The position numbers and the translations under genes are program-made. Positions 10,627 through 22,430 of a DNA stretch of 55,031 nt are shown piece by piece. This stretch comes from Amphimedon queenslandica. Its lineage: Eukaryota; Porifera; Demospongiae; Haplosclerida; Niphatidae. The number at the start of each line of letters is the position of its first letter. Positions within the stretch are counted from its first letter, which is position 1. Below the pieces are notes generated by a model that saw only the letters and a program-made list of their open reading frames with translations, was not told where the DNA came from and ran no database searches. Location of the stretch: positions 188,771-243,801 of the forward strand of contig NW_003546343.1 of NCBI RefSeq assembly GCF_000090795.2. The letters run 5' to 3'.

Positions 10627-13600
10627 ATGCCTCGGCGTGCAAACATGGGCGCTGTTTATGCTCTCATCTTCTTCTCTCTCTTCTTTCAGTTTGCTCAAAC
10701 TGGACTCAGTCCTCTTCTCCGAGCTAAGAGAGCTGCTGATAAAACTGGGAGGTATATAGTTCTGCTACAGAGCAATATCTCAGACCAGGAGTTTAATAAA
10801 ACTTTGGAAAGGGCCCTCTTAGTCTCTCAGGATAAGAGACCCTACATGGTTGTGAGGTTTATAGAGAAAGCCTTCACTCTTGATCTCAATTCTTATGCTC
10901 TGCATCAGGTAGAGAAACAAGCAGATATAATAATATAACTATAACAGCTTTCTGCATCTATGTACTGTATGCAGATAGTTGTTAGTTGTTTTTTGTTACA
11001 CAACTATACTAATTTGGACTTGTTGTTTAATTGTTATGAGTTAAAGTATGGGGATTGATACTATTCTGCAACTATAGAAGTTAAAATACCGCTAAACTTG
11101 AGACCATTAAAATGTACTGTAATGATCTACTTTCTGTTCCTCTCTCTTTTAGTTACGAAACTGGTCCGAGGTAAGACTAGTGGAGGAAGAGACAGAGGCA
11201 GTGGGTACTCAAGACCCAACTATCCCGTGGCACTTAGACCTCCTTGATCAGGACCCTGCTGCTTACTTTGACCACCAGTACTCACCCACCAGAACTGGTA
11301 AAGGAGTTGATGCCTATATTGCTGATTCAGGTAAGCAATGTGCAGCAACATTATTGATCAGAATTAGCTTAAACTTTTTCATATAGCATAAGGACTTTTT
11401 CTGGAGCACCATGGTCTAGTATTTTTCATTTTTTAGTATAATAATGACTATAAGTGTATGCATGATAATAATATTTATAGGAATCATAATTTTAATTATT
11501 ATCATTTTTAGGTATCAATTTTGATCATGAAGAATTTGAAGGGAGAGCAAAGTACCTTGGCTATGATCCTTATGATGAGTACCAACACTTTTTCAGTCGG
11601 TTTCATCAACATGGCTGGGACTGCAACGGACACGGTACCCACGTTGCTAGTCTCTTGGGCGGAGCTAAGTTCGGGTCAGCTAAATCTGTGTCACTCTTCA
11701 GTGTCCGTGTACTTGGTTGTTCAAACCGAGCACCATGGAGTGTTGTGTTAGACGGGCTGGATCACATCATGAAAATGGTGTCCGTTCGAAAAAGACCATC
11801 TATCATTAACCTCTCTCTTAGTGGGAGCTACCAGCAATCAATGAACAATGCTGTCCAGAAGCTTTCCGAAGCAGGTGTGGTTGTTGTTGCTGCTGCTGGT
11901 AATGGTGATGAAGCTGCTTGTTTAAATTCTCCTGCTTCATCAATTCATGCAATAACAGTTGGAGGAACTGACGAAAATAATCAGCTCTACTCTCATACTA
12001 ATTACGGTCTTTGTGTCGATATATTTGCTCCTGGAGTTGGCGTACAAGGCGCTCATTATAAATGCGGGGTTTCAAGCATTGAGTATCCTGATGAGGTACG
12101 AGAGAATGGTTGCAGTTTTTTGCTCACTGGGACGTCAATGTCCACTCCTCTTGTGGGCGGGGTCGTTGCAGGTATGTTAGAGGAGAGACCACTTTTAAAA
12201 CCCAACGAAGTCTTGAGTCTCTTGAGGGAGAGAGGGAGGGTAGGAGCCATAAATGGTTCATTACAAGGAGCACCAAATCTTCTGCTTAATACGCCAGGTT
12301 AGCTAAATTTGTTTTTAATACTGGAATTTATTGTGGGGGGAGAAGTTTCGGCAGAATTGACTAAAATGATAAGCTAGCTAGGTGGCTTAATTTTTTCAAT
12401 TTTATCATCACTTACAATGTGAGAGCAAGCAATGATTTTGCTAACTCACAAACTAGTTTTTGATTATCAATTCTTTAGGTTCGTGTGGTGGCTATTATCC
12501 TTTTCGTGTACAATTGAATCTGACATCTCCTGGATACCCTAATAGTTACCCATCGTCACTCCAATGTGAGTGGCATATACCAGCTGCTTATAATGAAGAT
12601 GTGGACGTATTGATATCAGACCTGGAGCTAGAGAGAGGGTTTGACTACTTATATCTGTGTCAAGGTGGTAACTGCACTAGCTACACAGGTATGAGGCTAT
12701 GAAAGAGAGAGAGAGAGGTCAAAAGAAAGAGATAAGAGTTTTAAGGCTAAATTTTACCAAAAATGATTAAGAGAGAATTCTCTATTTTTATAATATTTTC
12801 TGATACATATACATGTACTTATGTTGTGTAGAAAGTTTGAGCTAATTTTGATCAAGTTTGGATTTTTTACGAATTTTTAAAATTGCTCCAAAATCGGGCC
12901 AAAGTCCCTGTACTATAGTACAGGGTCATCGGCCAAATTTCACCAAAAATGACTAGAAGAGAATTCTCAATTTTTATTACATTTTCTGATACATATACAT
13001 GTTCTTATGTTGCATAGAAAGTTTGAGCTGATTCCGATCAAGTTTGGATTTTTTACGAATTTTTAAAGTTACTCCAAAATCGGGCCAATGTCCCTGTACT
13101 ATAGTACAGGGTCATTGGCCAAATTTCACCAAAAATGACTAGGAGAGAATTCTCAACTTTTATTATATTTTTTGATACATATACATGTACTTATGTTGCG
13201 TAGAAAGTTTGAGCTGATTCCGATCAAGTTTGGATTTTTTACGAATTTTTAAAATTGCTTCAAAATCGGGCCAAAGTCCCTGTACTATAGTACAGGGTCA
13301 TCGGCCAAATTTCACCAAAAATGACTAGAAGCGAATTCTCAATTTTTATTACATTTTCTGATACATATACATGTTCTTATGTTGCATAGAAAGTTTGAGC
13401 TGATTCCGATCAAGTTTGGATTTTTTACGAATTTTTAAAATTGCTCCAAAATCGGGCCAAAGTCCCTGTACTATAGTACAGGGTCATCGGCCAAATTTCA
13501 CCAAAAATGACTAGAAGAGAATTCTCAATTTTTATTACATTTTCTGATACATATACATGTTCTTATGTTGCATAGAAAGTTTGAGCTGATTCCGATCAAG

Positions 13601-15452
13601 TTTGGATTTTTTACAAGTTTTTTAAGTTGCTCCAAAACAGATAAAAGTCCCTGTACTGGACTATTATTTTTCCCGGGAAATTTGCCGGAAAAAATTATTT
13701 TTTAGGACAAAATTATTAATTAATTTTTTTCCGGGAAATTTTGCAGAAAAATATTGTTTCCTGGAAAATTTGCCAGGAAATGTTTTTGGGAAATTATTAT
13801 TTATTTTTTTCCTGGGAAATTTGGCCGTAAAATTTATTTTTCTCCGGGAAATTTGCTAAAAAAAATTATTAATTAAATTTTTTCTGGGAAATTTCGTGGG
13901 AAAAATTTTTTTGGGGGGGGGATTATTATTAATTTTTTCCCTGGGAAATTTGGCGGGAAAATTTATTCTTTCTGGCAAATTTTCTGGGAAAAAGTTATTA
14001 ATTAATTTTTTTTCCTGAGAAATTTGCTGGAGAAAATCAGGGTCATCAGCCAAATTTTACCAAAAATTAAAGGAGAGAATTTTCCATTTTTATATTTTTT
14101 CTGATGCATATACATACTTGTGTTGTGTAGAAAGTTTGACCTGATTCCAATCAAGTTTGGATTTTTAAAGAATTTTTAAAGTTGCTTGAAAATTGAGCCA
14201 AATTCCCTGTACTATAGTACAGGGTCATTGGCCAAATTTTACCAAAAATGATAGCATGATAATTTCTAATAAAATTACTTTAAGAGTTTTCAGCTTCATC
14301 CCAGCTGCTAAAATCAGTTTTTACCATTAGGTACTCAAAGTGGAATTCATTACAGGACGTCTAACAGAAACCTAACCATTCGATTGGTCACTGATGACTC
14401 AATAACTGGGCGTGGCTTTAGACTAAAGTTCACCAAATATTACATAGGGACACCTCTGCAGGGTAGCAATTCATTATTCATAATAGTATAATTATTTTTA
14501 ACTTTTATAATAATTTTAAAATATTTTTATTTTTTATTCATTTCATTTTGTAGTCATTGATGGTGGGGAGTTGACCCCTCTCCCTCACACCTCGTTGCCG
14601 CTGGCAACCACTCGCACCTTCACAAAGGTCTCTACCTCAAGGATAAAGTCGCTCGTAAAAGAAATGAAAAGGAATTCATTTGATATTCTATCAGTCAGTA
14701 CCGTAATATCACCTGATGACTCCCAATGGTATTACACAGTATTGTTTCATAATAGTACTCAGACCCCCTCACAAGGGTTCGTAGAACTACAGTCCCATGA
14801 ACTGAACCAGACCCTGCGAGATCAAATTTCTAGCAAAGCTCTAATCCCTTACTCAATCGTTGGACGATTGAGTGGGGCCACACCTCTTTATAGCGTTGTG
14901 TTCCGTAAGCACCCTAGTGTCATTGAAAGCCACGCCTACTGGGACGTGACCATCCCCGCCCACGTAATGTCGAGAGTTAACATGGAGAAAAAAGGATGGG
15001 AACTGATGAGTCAGCACTTTATGGTATTTGGAGGTACTAATGAGACGAGAGTCTCTGCAGTCTACCACAGAGACCTCAGGAGGGTATACAATGTACCATT
15101 GAGAGACGTACCAATCACCGATAAAGAGAGCTATTATGGCTTTCTGTATCCTGAATTCACCTCAGTCACCATTAGTTTCCTATATCAGGATTATTATGCT
15201 AAACATGTCAGTACTTATCATCATGGTGCTGACAGTCCTGCTCAAGGAGCTCGCTTTTCAGTCATACTGGAGAGCAAAGTGGCAGGGCAGAGGTCTGATG
15301 CTTATTGGATACGCTGGGGCCTCAACTCCAGTGCAGTCCATAAGGAAATAGAGTGGTTTAGGGACTCTTGGGACTTGGTTTTTGTCGTTAGCTATGTGTA
15401 TGAAAGCACAGTACAATATATTTTGGAATGGGGCAGGAGAATTGGACATTGA
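10627..15452 (+). CDS. Secreted subtilisin-family (S8) protease with CUB domain and C-terminal repeat region
   Basis: Six exons: 10627-10908, 11153-11330, 11512-12297, 12479-12688, 14331-14462, 14554-15452; 828 residues. A signal peptide (VYALIFFSLFFQFAQTG) is followed by an I9-type propeptide to ~residue 95. The catalytic domain has all key residues: Asp152 (IADSG), His194 (NGHGTHVAS), oxyanion Asn284 (AAAGN) and Ser362 (GTSMSTP). The order and sequence are closest to the proteinase K/PCSK9-like branch. A CUB domain spans ~418-528 (LTSPGYPNSYPSSLQCEW). Residues ~535-828 contain recurring units such as PLYSVVFRK..AYWDVTIP and VSAVYHRD, which resemble bacterial tandem repeat domain 1 / polyglycine-hydrolase-type repeats; that part is a tentative match. 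An alternative start is the ATG at 10645. Substrate unknown. Confidence 0.88.
12749..13662 (+). repeat. Tandem array of the 186-bp palindromic repeat
   Basis: Five consecutive units in the fourth intron of the S8 protease. The palindrome CCCTGTACTATAGTACAGGG starts at 12906, 13092, 13278 and 13464, an exact 186-bp period; a fifth, broken one starts at 13649. Each unit also carries GAGAATTCTC and an ATACATGT phrase, and the sequence around the palindrome (AAAATCGGGCC...GGCCAAATTT) extends it into a longer imperfect hairpin. Confidence 0.95.
13663..14036 (+). repeat. GGGAAATTT-type minisatellite nested in the 186-bp array
   Basis: About six diverged ~60-bp units of the form CCGGGAAATTTGCCGGAAAA followed by TTATTAATTAATTTTT. 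The array begins just after CCCTGTACT and ends just before CAGGGTCATC, so it splits the palindrome of one 186-bp unit. Confidence 0.85.
14037..14260 (+). repeat. 186-bp repeat, remaining half unit plus one full unit
   Basis: Continuation of the interrupted array. It has the right half of the split unit, then a diverged unit with an intact palindrome at 14205-14224. Confidence 0.85.
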
Positions 15453-15533
15453 ACAATTTTTGTAAGTTAGGCTTATCAGTATTTTCTATTCTGTAGTATT
15501 CATAACAATGTAACGTTTTTTAAATGAAAAAGT

Positions 15534-18500
15534 TCAAGTGGACGTCGAAGCATGTCTTCGTGCTTTGCTTGGTGGTAACATGCTTCCATTAGGTTCTTCC
15601 AGTGCATGTTTGTTGGCTCTTCCTTTATCAATCCCCCGGCGATGCTTCTCACACACCTCAAGTAGCTTGTCTTCATTTACTGAGTCAATGCAAATACCTA
15701 ATATGATAATGGGTTTTTAAACTTTTTATCTTGGTAATACTTTCCTTTAAAGTACTTTTGGAAGTATATACATAATGACCAATATTATCATGACTCCTAT
15801 ATACTTACTTTTTGCTGTTTCAATAGAATCTGGAAAACCTTTATCTGTTCTGACTCTAAGAAACTTCCACTTATTATTAACAAAGGAGCACTCAATGATT
15901 TTCTTGCTGTGCTTTTTGGCATCTTTATTCACTTGAAGATCCAAATAACTAAAAATCTTTTCACATCTCTCTGATCCAACTAGCAATTGTGCTTTCTTCT
16001 CTTCCAACATACTAAATAAAATAATAGAAATAAAAATAGTGTACACTTGGATGTAAATGTGTGCACACATTAATTGAAAATTTTACAAGTGATTAAACCA
16101 AACAGTAGTGAAGAATGTTTTAATGTTAAAACAAATCAATAAATAAACAAATGAATTACCCAAATTTTTTCTCTGTTATTATATTTAAGTGAAAGTTGAC
16201 CTTTGGAGGCTTCCATATCAGTAGATCTTTACACTGTCCAGGTTTATATGGCTATAAATGAGTACATATCACAATGTGGCACCAACAAATTTGTCGCTTC
16301 AACAAAAAAATGTACAATTTATTTAAGTTTTAATTTAATCCTTTTCCAACCAAACCACATGGAAGGTACAAATAGCATTAAATTTACTTCATTTGTTGGG
16401 TTATAAATAAGACCATCATTTTCATGAGTAAGTGTTGGTGCATATTTCTCTAAGATCTACATGCGTTGAGAAGAAAATACAATTTTAATAAGACCAAAAG
16501 TCAGCAGTAATCAGTACGTACCATTCTTGATTCTGAGACATCCCAAAACTGCTTTGCTCTGACAGAAAATGGCTCCCTGATTTTATCAATAATACCTCTT
16601 TTTGCCTAAAATAAAGAAACAGTACATAAGGTGTAAGATATCATTACTCACAGCTTCTTCTCTTGGCATTATCAATTCTCTGTCAATGCACAACATTCGT
16701 CTCTGATGGTCACATCTTGCCACATCTTTACTTCCTTCAAACATCATAATGTCATATATCAGCAAGCGAGGTCGGACAGCTCCGTCCACTTTATCAAGGA
16801 CCAACTCCTACAAGTGTCATATAATTGGAGGCTTAGAAATATATCAAACTTTTCACACTGCATGTTATATAGGCCATTCGGCAAAAAGATAGCTACAATA
16901 GTAAATGGTTATTGACTATAAACTGTCCATGTTTTGCAACAGCATGCATTAGGAGAGCTAACAGTAACTGATGTAATGAAATTACCGAATCAGCCACACA
17001 GTCTCTGAGGTGCTCTCCCTCTCTTTTTCGTGATAAAAATGTAATATTTGGTGAATTAAAAACTGAATTGTCCCGATCTATTAAATATATTTGACCTTTG
17101 CCCTTTATATAAAGCATATATCTAGAGAAAGAGGGGGAGAAAGAATAGTATATAACTATTGGTAATATTTACCTAGTTCCATCAGCTTTCCAGCTAACAC
17201 GATATGGTTTTTCATTTAAAAACCTAATGTTCTGTACATCCATACTGACCGGCTGACTGCCAGGAAACCCAGACCTAGATATTTATCACATCATTTTATT
17301 TATTTGTTTGTTTGTTTATTTATTTACTCACTCTTCCCAGTCTAATGCTTCCTGACATGCTATCTGTACTTCTTCTCTTGTTGGGCCAAGCACTAACTCC
17401 ACTCCATGAAGAGGTACAGCAAATTGTGCACTCTATAAAGATTTATTTTAGATTCTATGTCCACATTCCTCTTCTTACCTTTTCTTTCTCTCTTTCCACA
17501 TCATCACACCAATCAGGTAATGGAGGAGTGATGATACTACCAATGTCACCATCAGCATATCGTCCGGCTAGTTCATGTAAATAATGCTCTTTATATATAC
17601 CAGGTGGTCTGGCCTGCAAATAAAAACATTAACATACATGTATCTACAATACATTAGTAGATCTACTTACCACACTGAATGTTGCAACAGCAGCTTCTAA
17701 GCTATTATATATAATGTATAATAATAAAGTATTTTTTATAGATATATTCCTTACTCCCAGCATTCAACATCAATGAGATATGAGACTATCAGGAAACCAG
17801 TTCTATTAAAGCCATGAGTACAATGAACACCTATTTAGAAAGAATAACAAAAAGAATATTGTAAATAATTCATTTCTTACCAACTACACCATATGGATGA
17901 TCCTTAAAAAATTCACCACAGACCATTTGAAATTCTTTAACTTTCTCTACATCAGGAGCTACATTATGTCTGGAAATCAATAATACAACTAACTGCATGT
18001 CATAACAAGCAGGCAGTGGGTTAGAGTTTAGTATGCATGAGCACTTTAACTTTGTTTTTAGGATTAGTAAACTAGGTAATAAACAAGAAACTTTAAACTC
18101 TACTTTAGTTAACAGCATACCAATGGAGCAGGAAGCTATTAGAGTATAAACACTGTAACATTAATGCAACAAACCTCCCCCCCCCCCAAAATAGACTACC
18201 CTTCACAAGTGATTTTATGATGCCTGATACCACATTGAAGTAGTTCCCTCTTGTCATAATAACGGCTAGTATTTGTTAGATCAATAACCAAACCTATACG
18301 ATATGTATCCCTGTAGGAGGTGAGGACTGAAGGTGGGAAGCGCTCCTTTTCTGACAAATCCTTGTCATACTGAGAGCTCAGCGGTGTTTTAAATGGAAGA
18401 AATTTGTCTATTAAAAAATAATACAAGTCATTAAGCTTAGTTGTCTTTCATTCCACTACTTGGTGTGTGTAGCATCACATAAATCTATGGTAGTATCTAT

Positions 18501-18674
18501 GCTCTTACTAGCAATCAGTGATCCTTCTTTTGGGCAGTGACGCCAGCTTCGAGGGATAGATTGGGTGTGTACGCTGCGTCGGCGGCTGGGGTTAATCATC
18601 ATGCCATCTATGATGCTATGGCTTGGATCCAATAGAGGCCAAGTAGATCTTCTTGTATAACTTTGTCCACTCAT
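15534..18674 (-). CDS. RNGTT-like: mRNA capping enzyme, divergent copy A
   Basis: Fifteen exons, right to left: 18509-18674, 18200-18407, 17881-17969, 17755-17830, 17671-17701, 17479-17613, 17332-17432, 17173-17274, 16986-17121, 16652-16807, 16522-16605, 16388-16456, 16160-16251, 15809-16011, 15534-15697; 603 residues. The N-terminal RNA 5'-triphosphatase domain is intact ([10 protein letters not shown], Cys158/Arg164). The guanylyltransferase domain has motif I KADGTR (Lys298), IIIa [18 protein letters not shown] and VI RTDK. Two oddities: motif III reads ADSEL where DGE is usual, and motif V reads LLIWKPP (Ile463 in place of a lysine), followed by a 3-residue deletion relative to copy B. 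The N-terminus is ~27 residues longer than in B, and the interdomain linker is short and lacks a basic cluster. It may be a specialised or weakened enzyme. Confidence 0.93.
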
Positions 18675-18933
18675 TGCCTGATGCTATATGATTGATCGAC
18701 AGAATGTGGAATGTGCTGATAGATCTATCTATCTATCATAATTTTGTTACGAATGCGCTGTAATTATTATTCCAGACCATTAGTTTTTACAGCACTTGCA
18801 GCTCATAATACTGAATTTTAATCAACCATTGCATTAGGTGCACCAAAAGCTGAGCTCAAGGTTATACATAGAGGTTGTTCATGTGAGAAAATCCTCTGCC
18901 ATATCGAGTACATTACCTTTAAAAATTACTTTT

Positions 18934-18979
<46 letters not shown>

Positions 18980-19020
18980 TACAGTGAATTTATGTTCTGA
19001 ATGGCAGGTAGTGGGTCAGG
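18675..19020. other. Spacer between the two capping enzymes with (TAA)n tract
   Basis: Contains a (TAA)n microsatellite at 18935-18979 and the presumed promoter of copy A. No gene seen. Confidence 0.6.
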
Positions 19021-22000
19021 TTATGCTTGAGTGGCAGTGTGTCTCGGTGCTTTGGTCGGTGGTAACATGCTTCCATGAGGTTCTTCCAGTGGGTGTTTGT
19101 TGGCTCTTCCTTTATCAATCCCCCAGCGATACTTCTCACACACCTCCAGTAGCCATTGCTTAGTTACAGGTTGACTTATACTCATGCAGACACCTTGAAA
19201 TTAACAAATAAATAAAATTAACAATTATATTTAATTATGGCCAATTTTATACTTATTATGACTCTTATATTACTTACTTCGTGCTGTTTCAAAAGAATTC
19301 GGAAAACTTTTATCAGTTCTAACTCTAAGAAACTTCCATTTTTTGTCAACGAAGGAACATTCGATGATCTTATTGTTGTGCGCTTTGGCCTCTTTATTCA
19401 CGTGAAGGTCCAGGTAGCTAAACAGGACAGTGTGTCTCCCTGATCCAACTAGCAATTGAGCTTTCTTCTCTTGTAACATGCTAAATAAAAGTAATAACAA
19501 AAATTTACAAATTTATGATTATTAATAATTATAAAAAGGACCCAAAGAGCTCTCAACTATTAACTTGAGGGGCTACAGTAAATGAATAGTTGAATTACCC
19601 AACTTTCTGCTCTGAGATTATGTTCAAGCGAAAGTCTACAGTGTTCAGTTCTGGAGGCTTCCATTTCAATAGATCTTGACATTGCCCAGGTTTATATGGC
19701 TAAACAAGTACACAGCAAAAAAACAGACTCAAAAATCAAATTAAATCAAATTTACTTGATTTGTTGGATTATAAATAAGACCATCATTTTCATGAGTAAG
19801 CTTTGGCACATAACTCTCTAAGATCTATCGAGAAGAAGAAAATACAATTTTAATAGAACCATAAGTCAGCAGTAATCAGTATATAAGTACCATTCTTGAT
19901 TCTGAGACATCCCAAAACTGCTTTGCTCTGACAGAAAATGGCTCCCTGATTTTATCAATAATACCTCTTTTTGCCTAAATTAAAGAACAGTACCTAAGGT
20001 CTAAGGTATCGTTACTCACAGCTTCTTCTCTTGGCATTATCAATTCTCTGTCAATGCATAACATTCGTCTCTGATGGTCACATTTTGCCACATCTTTACT
20101 GCCTTCAAACATCATAATGTCATATATCAGCAAGCGAGGTCGGACAGCTCCGTCCACTTTATCAAGGACCAGCTCCTACAAGTGTCATATAACATAAGAG
20201 CATGTATAAAATGGAGAATTCTTTACTAGTCATTTTTGGTAAAATATTTTGGAGTTTGCCCGATTTTAGAGCAACTTTAAAAATTCATAAAAAATCCAAA
20301 CTTGATCGGAATCAGCTCAAACTTTCTACACAACATAAGTACATGTATATGTATCAGAAAACATTATAAAAATGAAGAATTCTCTCCTAGTCATTTTTGG
20401 TGAAATTTGGCTGATGACCCTGTACTATAGTACAGGGACTTTGGCCCGATTTTAGAGCAACTTTAAAAATTAGGAGAGCTAACAGTAAGTATAATAATGA
20501 AATTACCGAATCAGCTACACAGTCTCTGAGGTGCTCTCCCTCTCTTTTTCGTGATAAAAATGTAATATTTGGTGAATTAAAAACTGAATTGTCCCGATCT
20601 ATTAAATATATATGACCTTTGTCCTTTATATAAAGCATATATCTAGAGAAAGAGGGGGAGAGAGAATAGTATATAACTATTGGTAATATTTACCTAGTTC
20701 CATCAGCTTTCCAGCTAACACGATATGGTTTTTCATTTAAAAACCTAATGTTCTGTACATCCATACTGACCGGCTGACTGCCAGGAAACCCAGACCTAGA
20801 TTCATCACAACATTTTATTTATTTGTTTGTTTGTTTGTTTACTCACTCTTCCCAGTCTAATGCTTCCTGACATGCTATCTGTACTTCCTCTCGTGTTGAA
20901 CCAAGGACTAACTCCACTCCATGAAGAGGTACAGCAAACTGTGCACTCTATAGGCACGAAGAAGACTCACAATTTCATATCTTACAATAACATTAATACT
21001 CCATCAATAGTAATTCTAATAGTTACATATATATTACTCTTTTCCCAAACTCACATCATTGTTTTGTTCTATTTTCCTCTTCTTTCCTTTCCTGTCTTGT
21101 CCTTCCTCTCCTTTTCCTCCTCCTCCTTCTTCTCCTCCACTGTCTACCTCATCTTCCTCAAAGCACCACTCAGGTAATGGAGGAGCAACAATACTACCAA
21201 TGTCACCGTCAGCATATCGTCCGGCTAACTCATGTAGATAATGCTCTTTATATATACCAGGTGGTCTGGCCTGCAAATAAAAACATTAACATACGTGTAG
21301 GTACAATACGTTAGTACTTACCATACTGAATGTTGCAACAGCAGATTCTAAGCTATTGTGTGTGTGTGTGCATTGAATCAAAGCAGCATAATATTAAAGT
21401 ATTTTTGGTAGATATAATCCTTACTCCCAGCATTCAACGTCAATTAGATAGGAGACTATCAGGAAGCCGGTTCTATTGAAACCATGAGTACAATGAACAC
21501 CTGTTTAGAGAGAGGAGAGAGAGAGGAGGCCATGTTTAAATTCATACATTTCCTTCATTACCGATTATATCATCTGGATGATCCTTAAAAAAGTTAACAC
21601 AAAGTGTTTGGAATTCTTTAACTTGCTCTGCATTAGGGGCTGCTCCATAACTAAGGAAAAAGGTATTACAGAACTTGCTTTAACAACTTGCAAACTCTGC
21701 AGGCAGTGTTACAAAAAGAATAACTGTTTAAAACAACAAACTAATGGAGCATATGAAAGTAATGATCATGAGTGATTCTAAGTATTGAAAAAAATTATAA
21801 AAATTCATTCAATGTATACAGCTAGAGAGTTGTAATATAAAACCCCCTTAAACCGGCCCTCGCCTACCCTTCACAAGTGATTTTATGATGCCCAATACCA
21901 CATTTAAGCAGTTCCCTTTTGTCATAATAACGACTGGTCTTTGTTAGGTCAATAACTAGACCCATACGGTGCCCAGGAATACACTCAGTGAAGGCGATGA

Positions 22001-22201
22001 GCATGGAAAGAGGGAATCGGTTCCCTTCTGCGAGATCCTTGTCATATTCAGAGCTTAGCGGGGTCTTAAATGGAAAGAATTTACCTAAAGATACATCCAA
22101 GTGATCAACTCATCCTTATGAGTGATTAGTTTCTTACCAGCAATCACTTTTCCTTTTCTTGGGCAGTGACGCCATCTTGGAGGTACAGACATGGTGTGCA
22201 T
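19021..22201 (-). CDS. RNGTT: mRNA capping enzyme, canonical copy B
   Basis: Fifteen exons, right to left: 22138-22201, 21868-22084, 21562-21650, 21425-21500, 21322-21352, 21055-21270, 20847-20947, 20694-20795, 20507-20642, 20020-20175, 19891-19974, 19756-19824, 19599-19699, 19278-19480, 19021-19193; 605 residues. Intron positions match copy A one for one. It is bifunctional: triphosphatase ([10 protein letters not shown], Cys127) plus GTP:RNA guanylyltransferase (KADGTR, Lys294), capping nascent Pol II transcripts. Motif V is complete ([10 protein letters not shown]), and motif VI is RTDKSFPN. Motif III is DSE, not DGE, as in copy A. The linker is long, acidic/Gly-rich, with a nuclear-signal-like KGKKRKIEQ. 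Start 22201 makes an N-terminus ([10 protein letters not shown]) the same length as in vertebrates; 22192 is an alternative. Confidence 0.95.
20205..20472 (-). repeat. 186-bp palindromic repeat in an intron of capping enzyme B
   Basis: About 1.4 units in reverse orientation, palindrome at 20418-20437, inside the intron between exons 20507-20642 and 20020-20175. The equivalent intron of copy A (16808-16985) lacks it, so the insertion followed the gene duplication or was lost in A. Confidence 0.9.
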
Positions 22202-22430
22202 GCAAAAACAACCGCGCCCATGCAATGATACAAAGATCATAGTTCATGATAGTTGCAAAGATGAGCTTTAAGAATACATTTGTAGTTGTTCATTACGATA
22301 CTGTGTTAGTTCATCATCTCTGTATACATAATGTTTATACAATACATGTTAAAAGTACATTGTTCATGTATTATACATTCAGAATAATAGAGTTTTATCA
22401 TAGTGTTAAAGTGTATGTTGTTGTTTTTTT
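22202..22430. other. Spacer between capping enzyme B and DNALI1
   Basis: AT-rich, with ACATGT-type phrases; it should hold the promoter of copy B and the DNALI1 3' UTR. No gene seen. Confidence 0.5.

Noticed and set aside
13856..14053. 65-codon minus-strand open frame
   Set aside because: Produced entirely by the GGGAAATTT minisatellite.
21034..21241. Plus-strand open frames opposite capping enzyme B exon 6
   Set aside because: Mirror of the GA-rich acidic linker exon on the minus strand.
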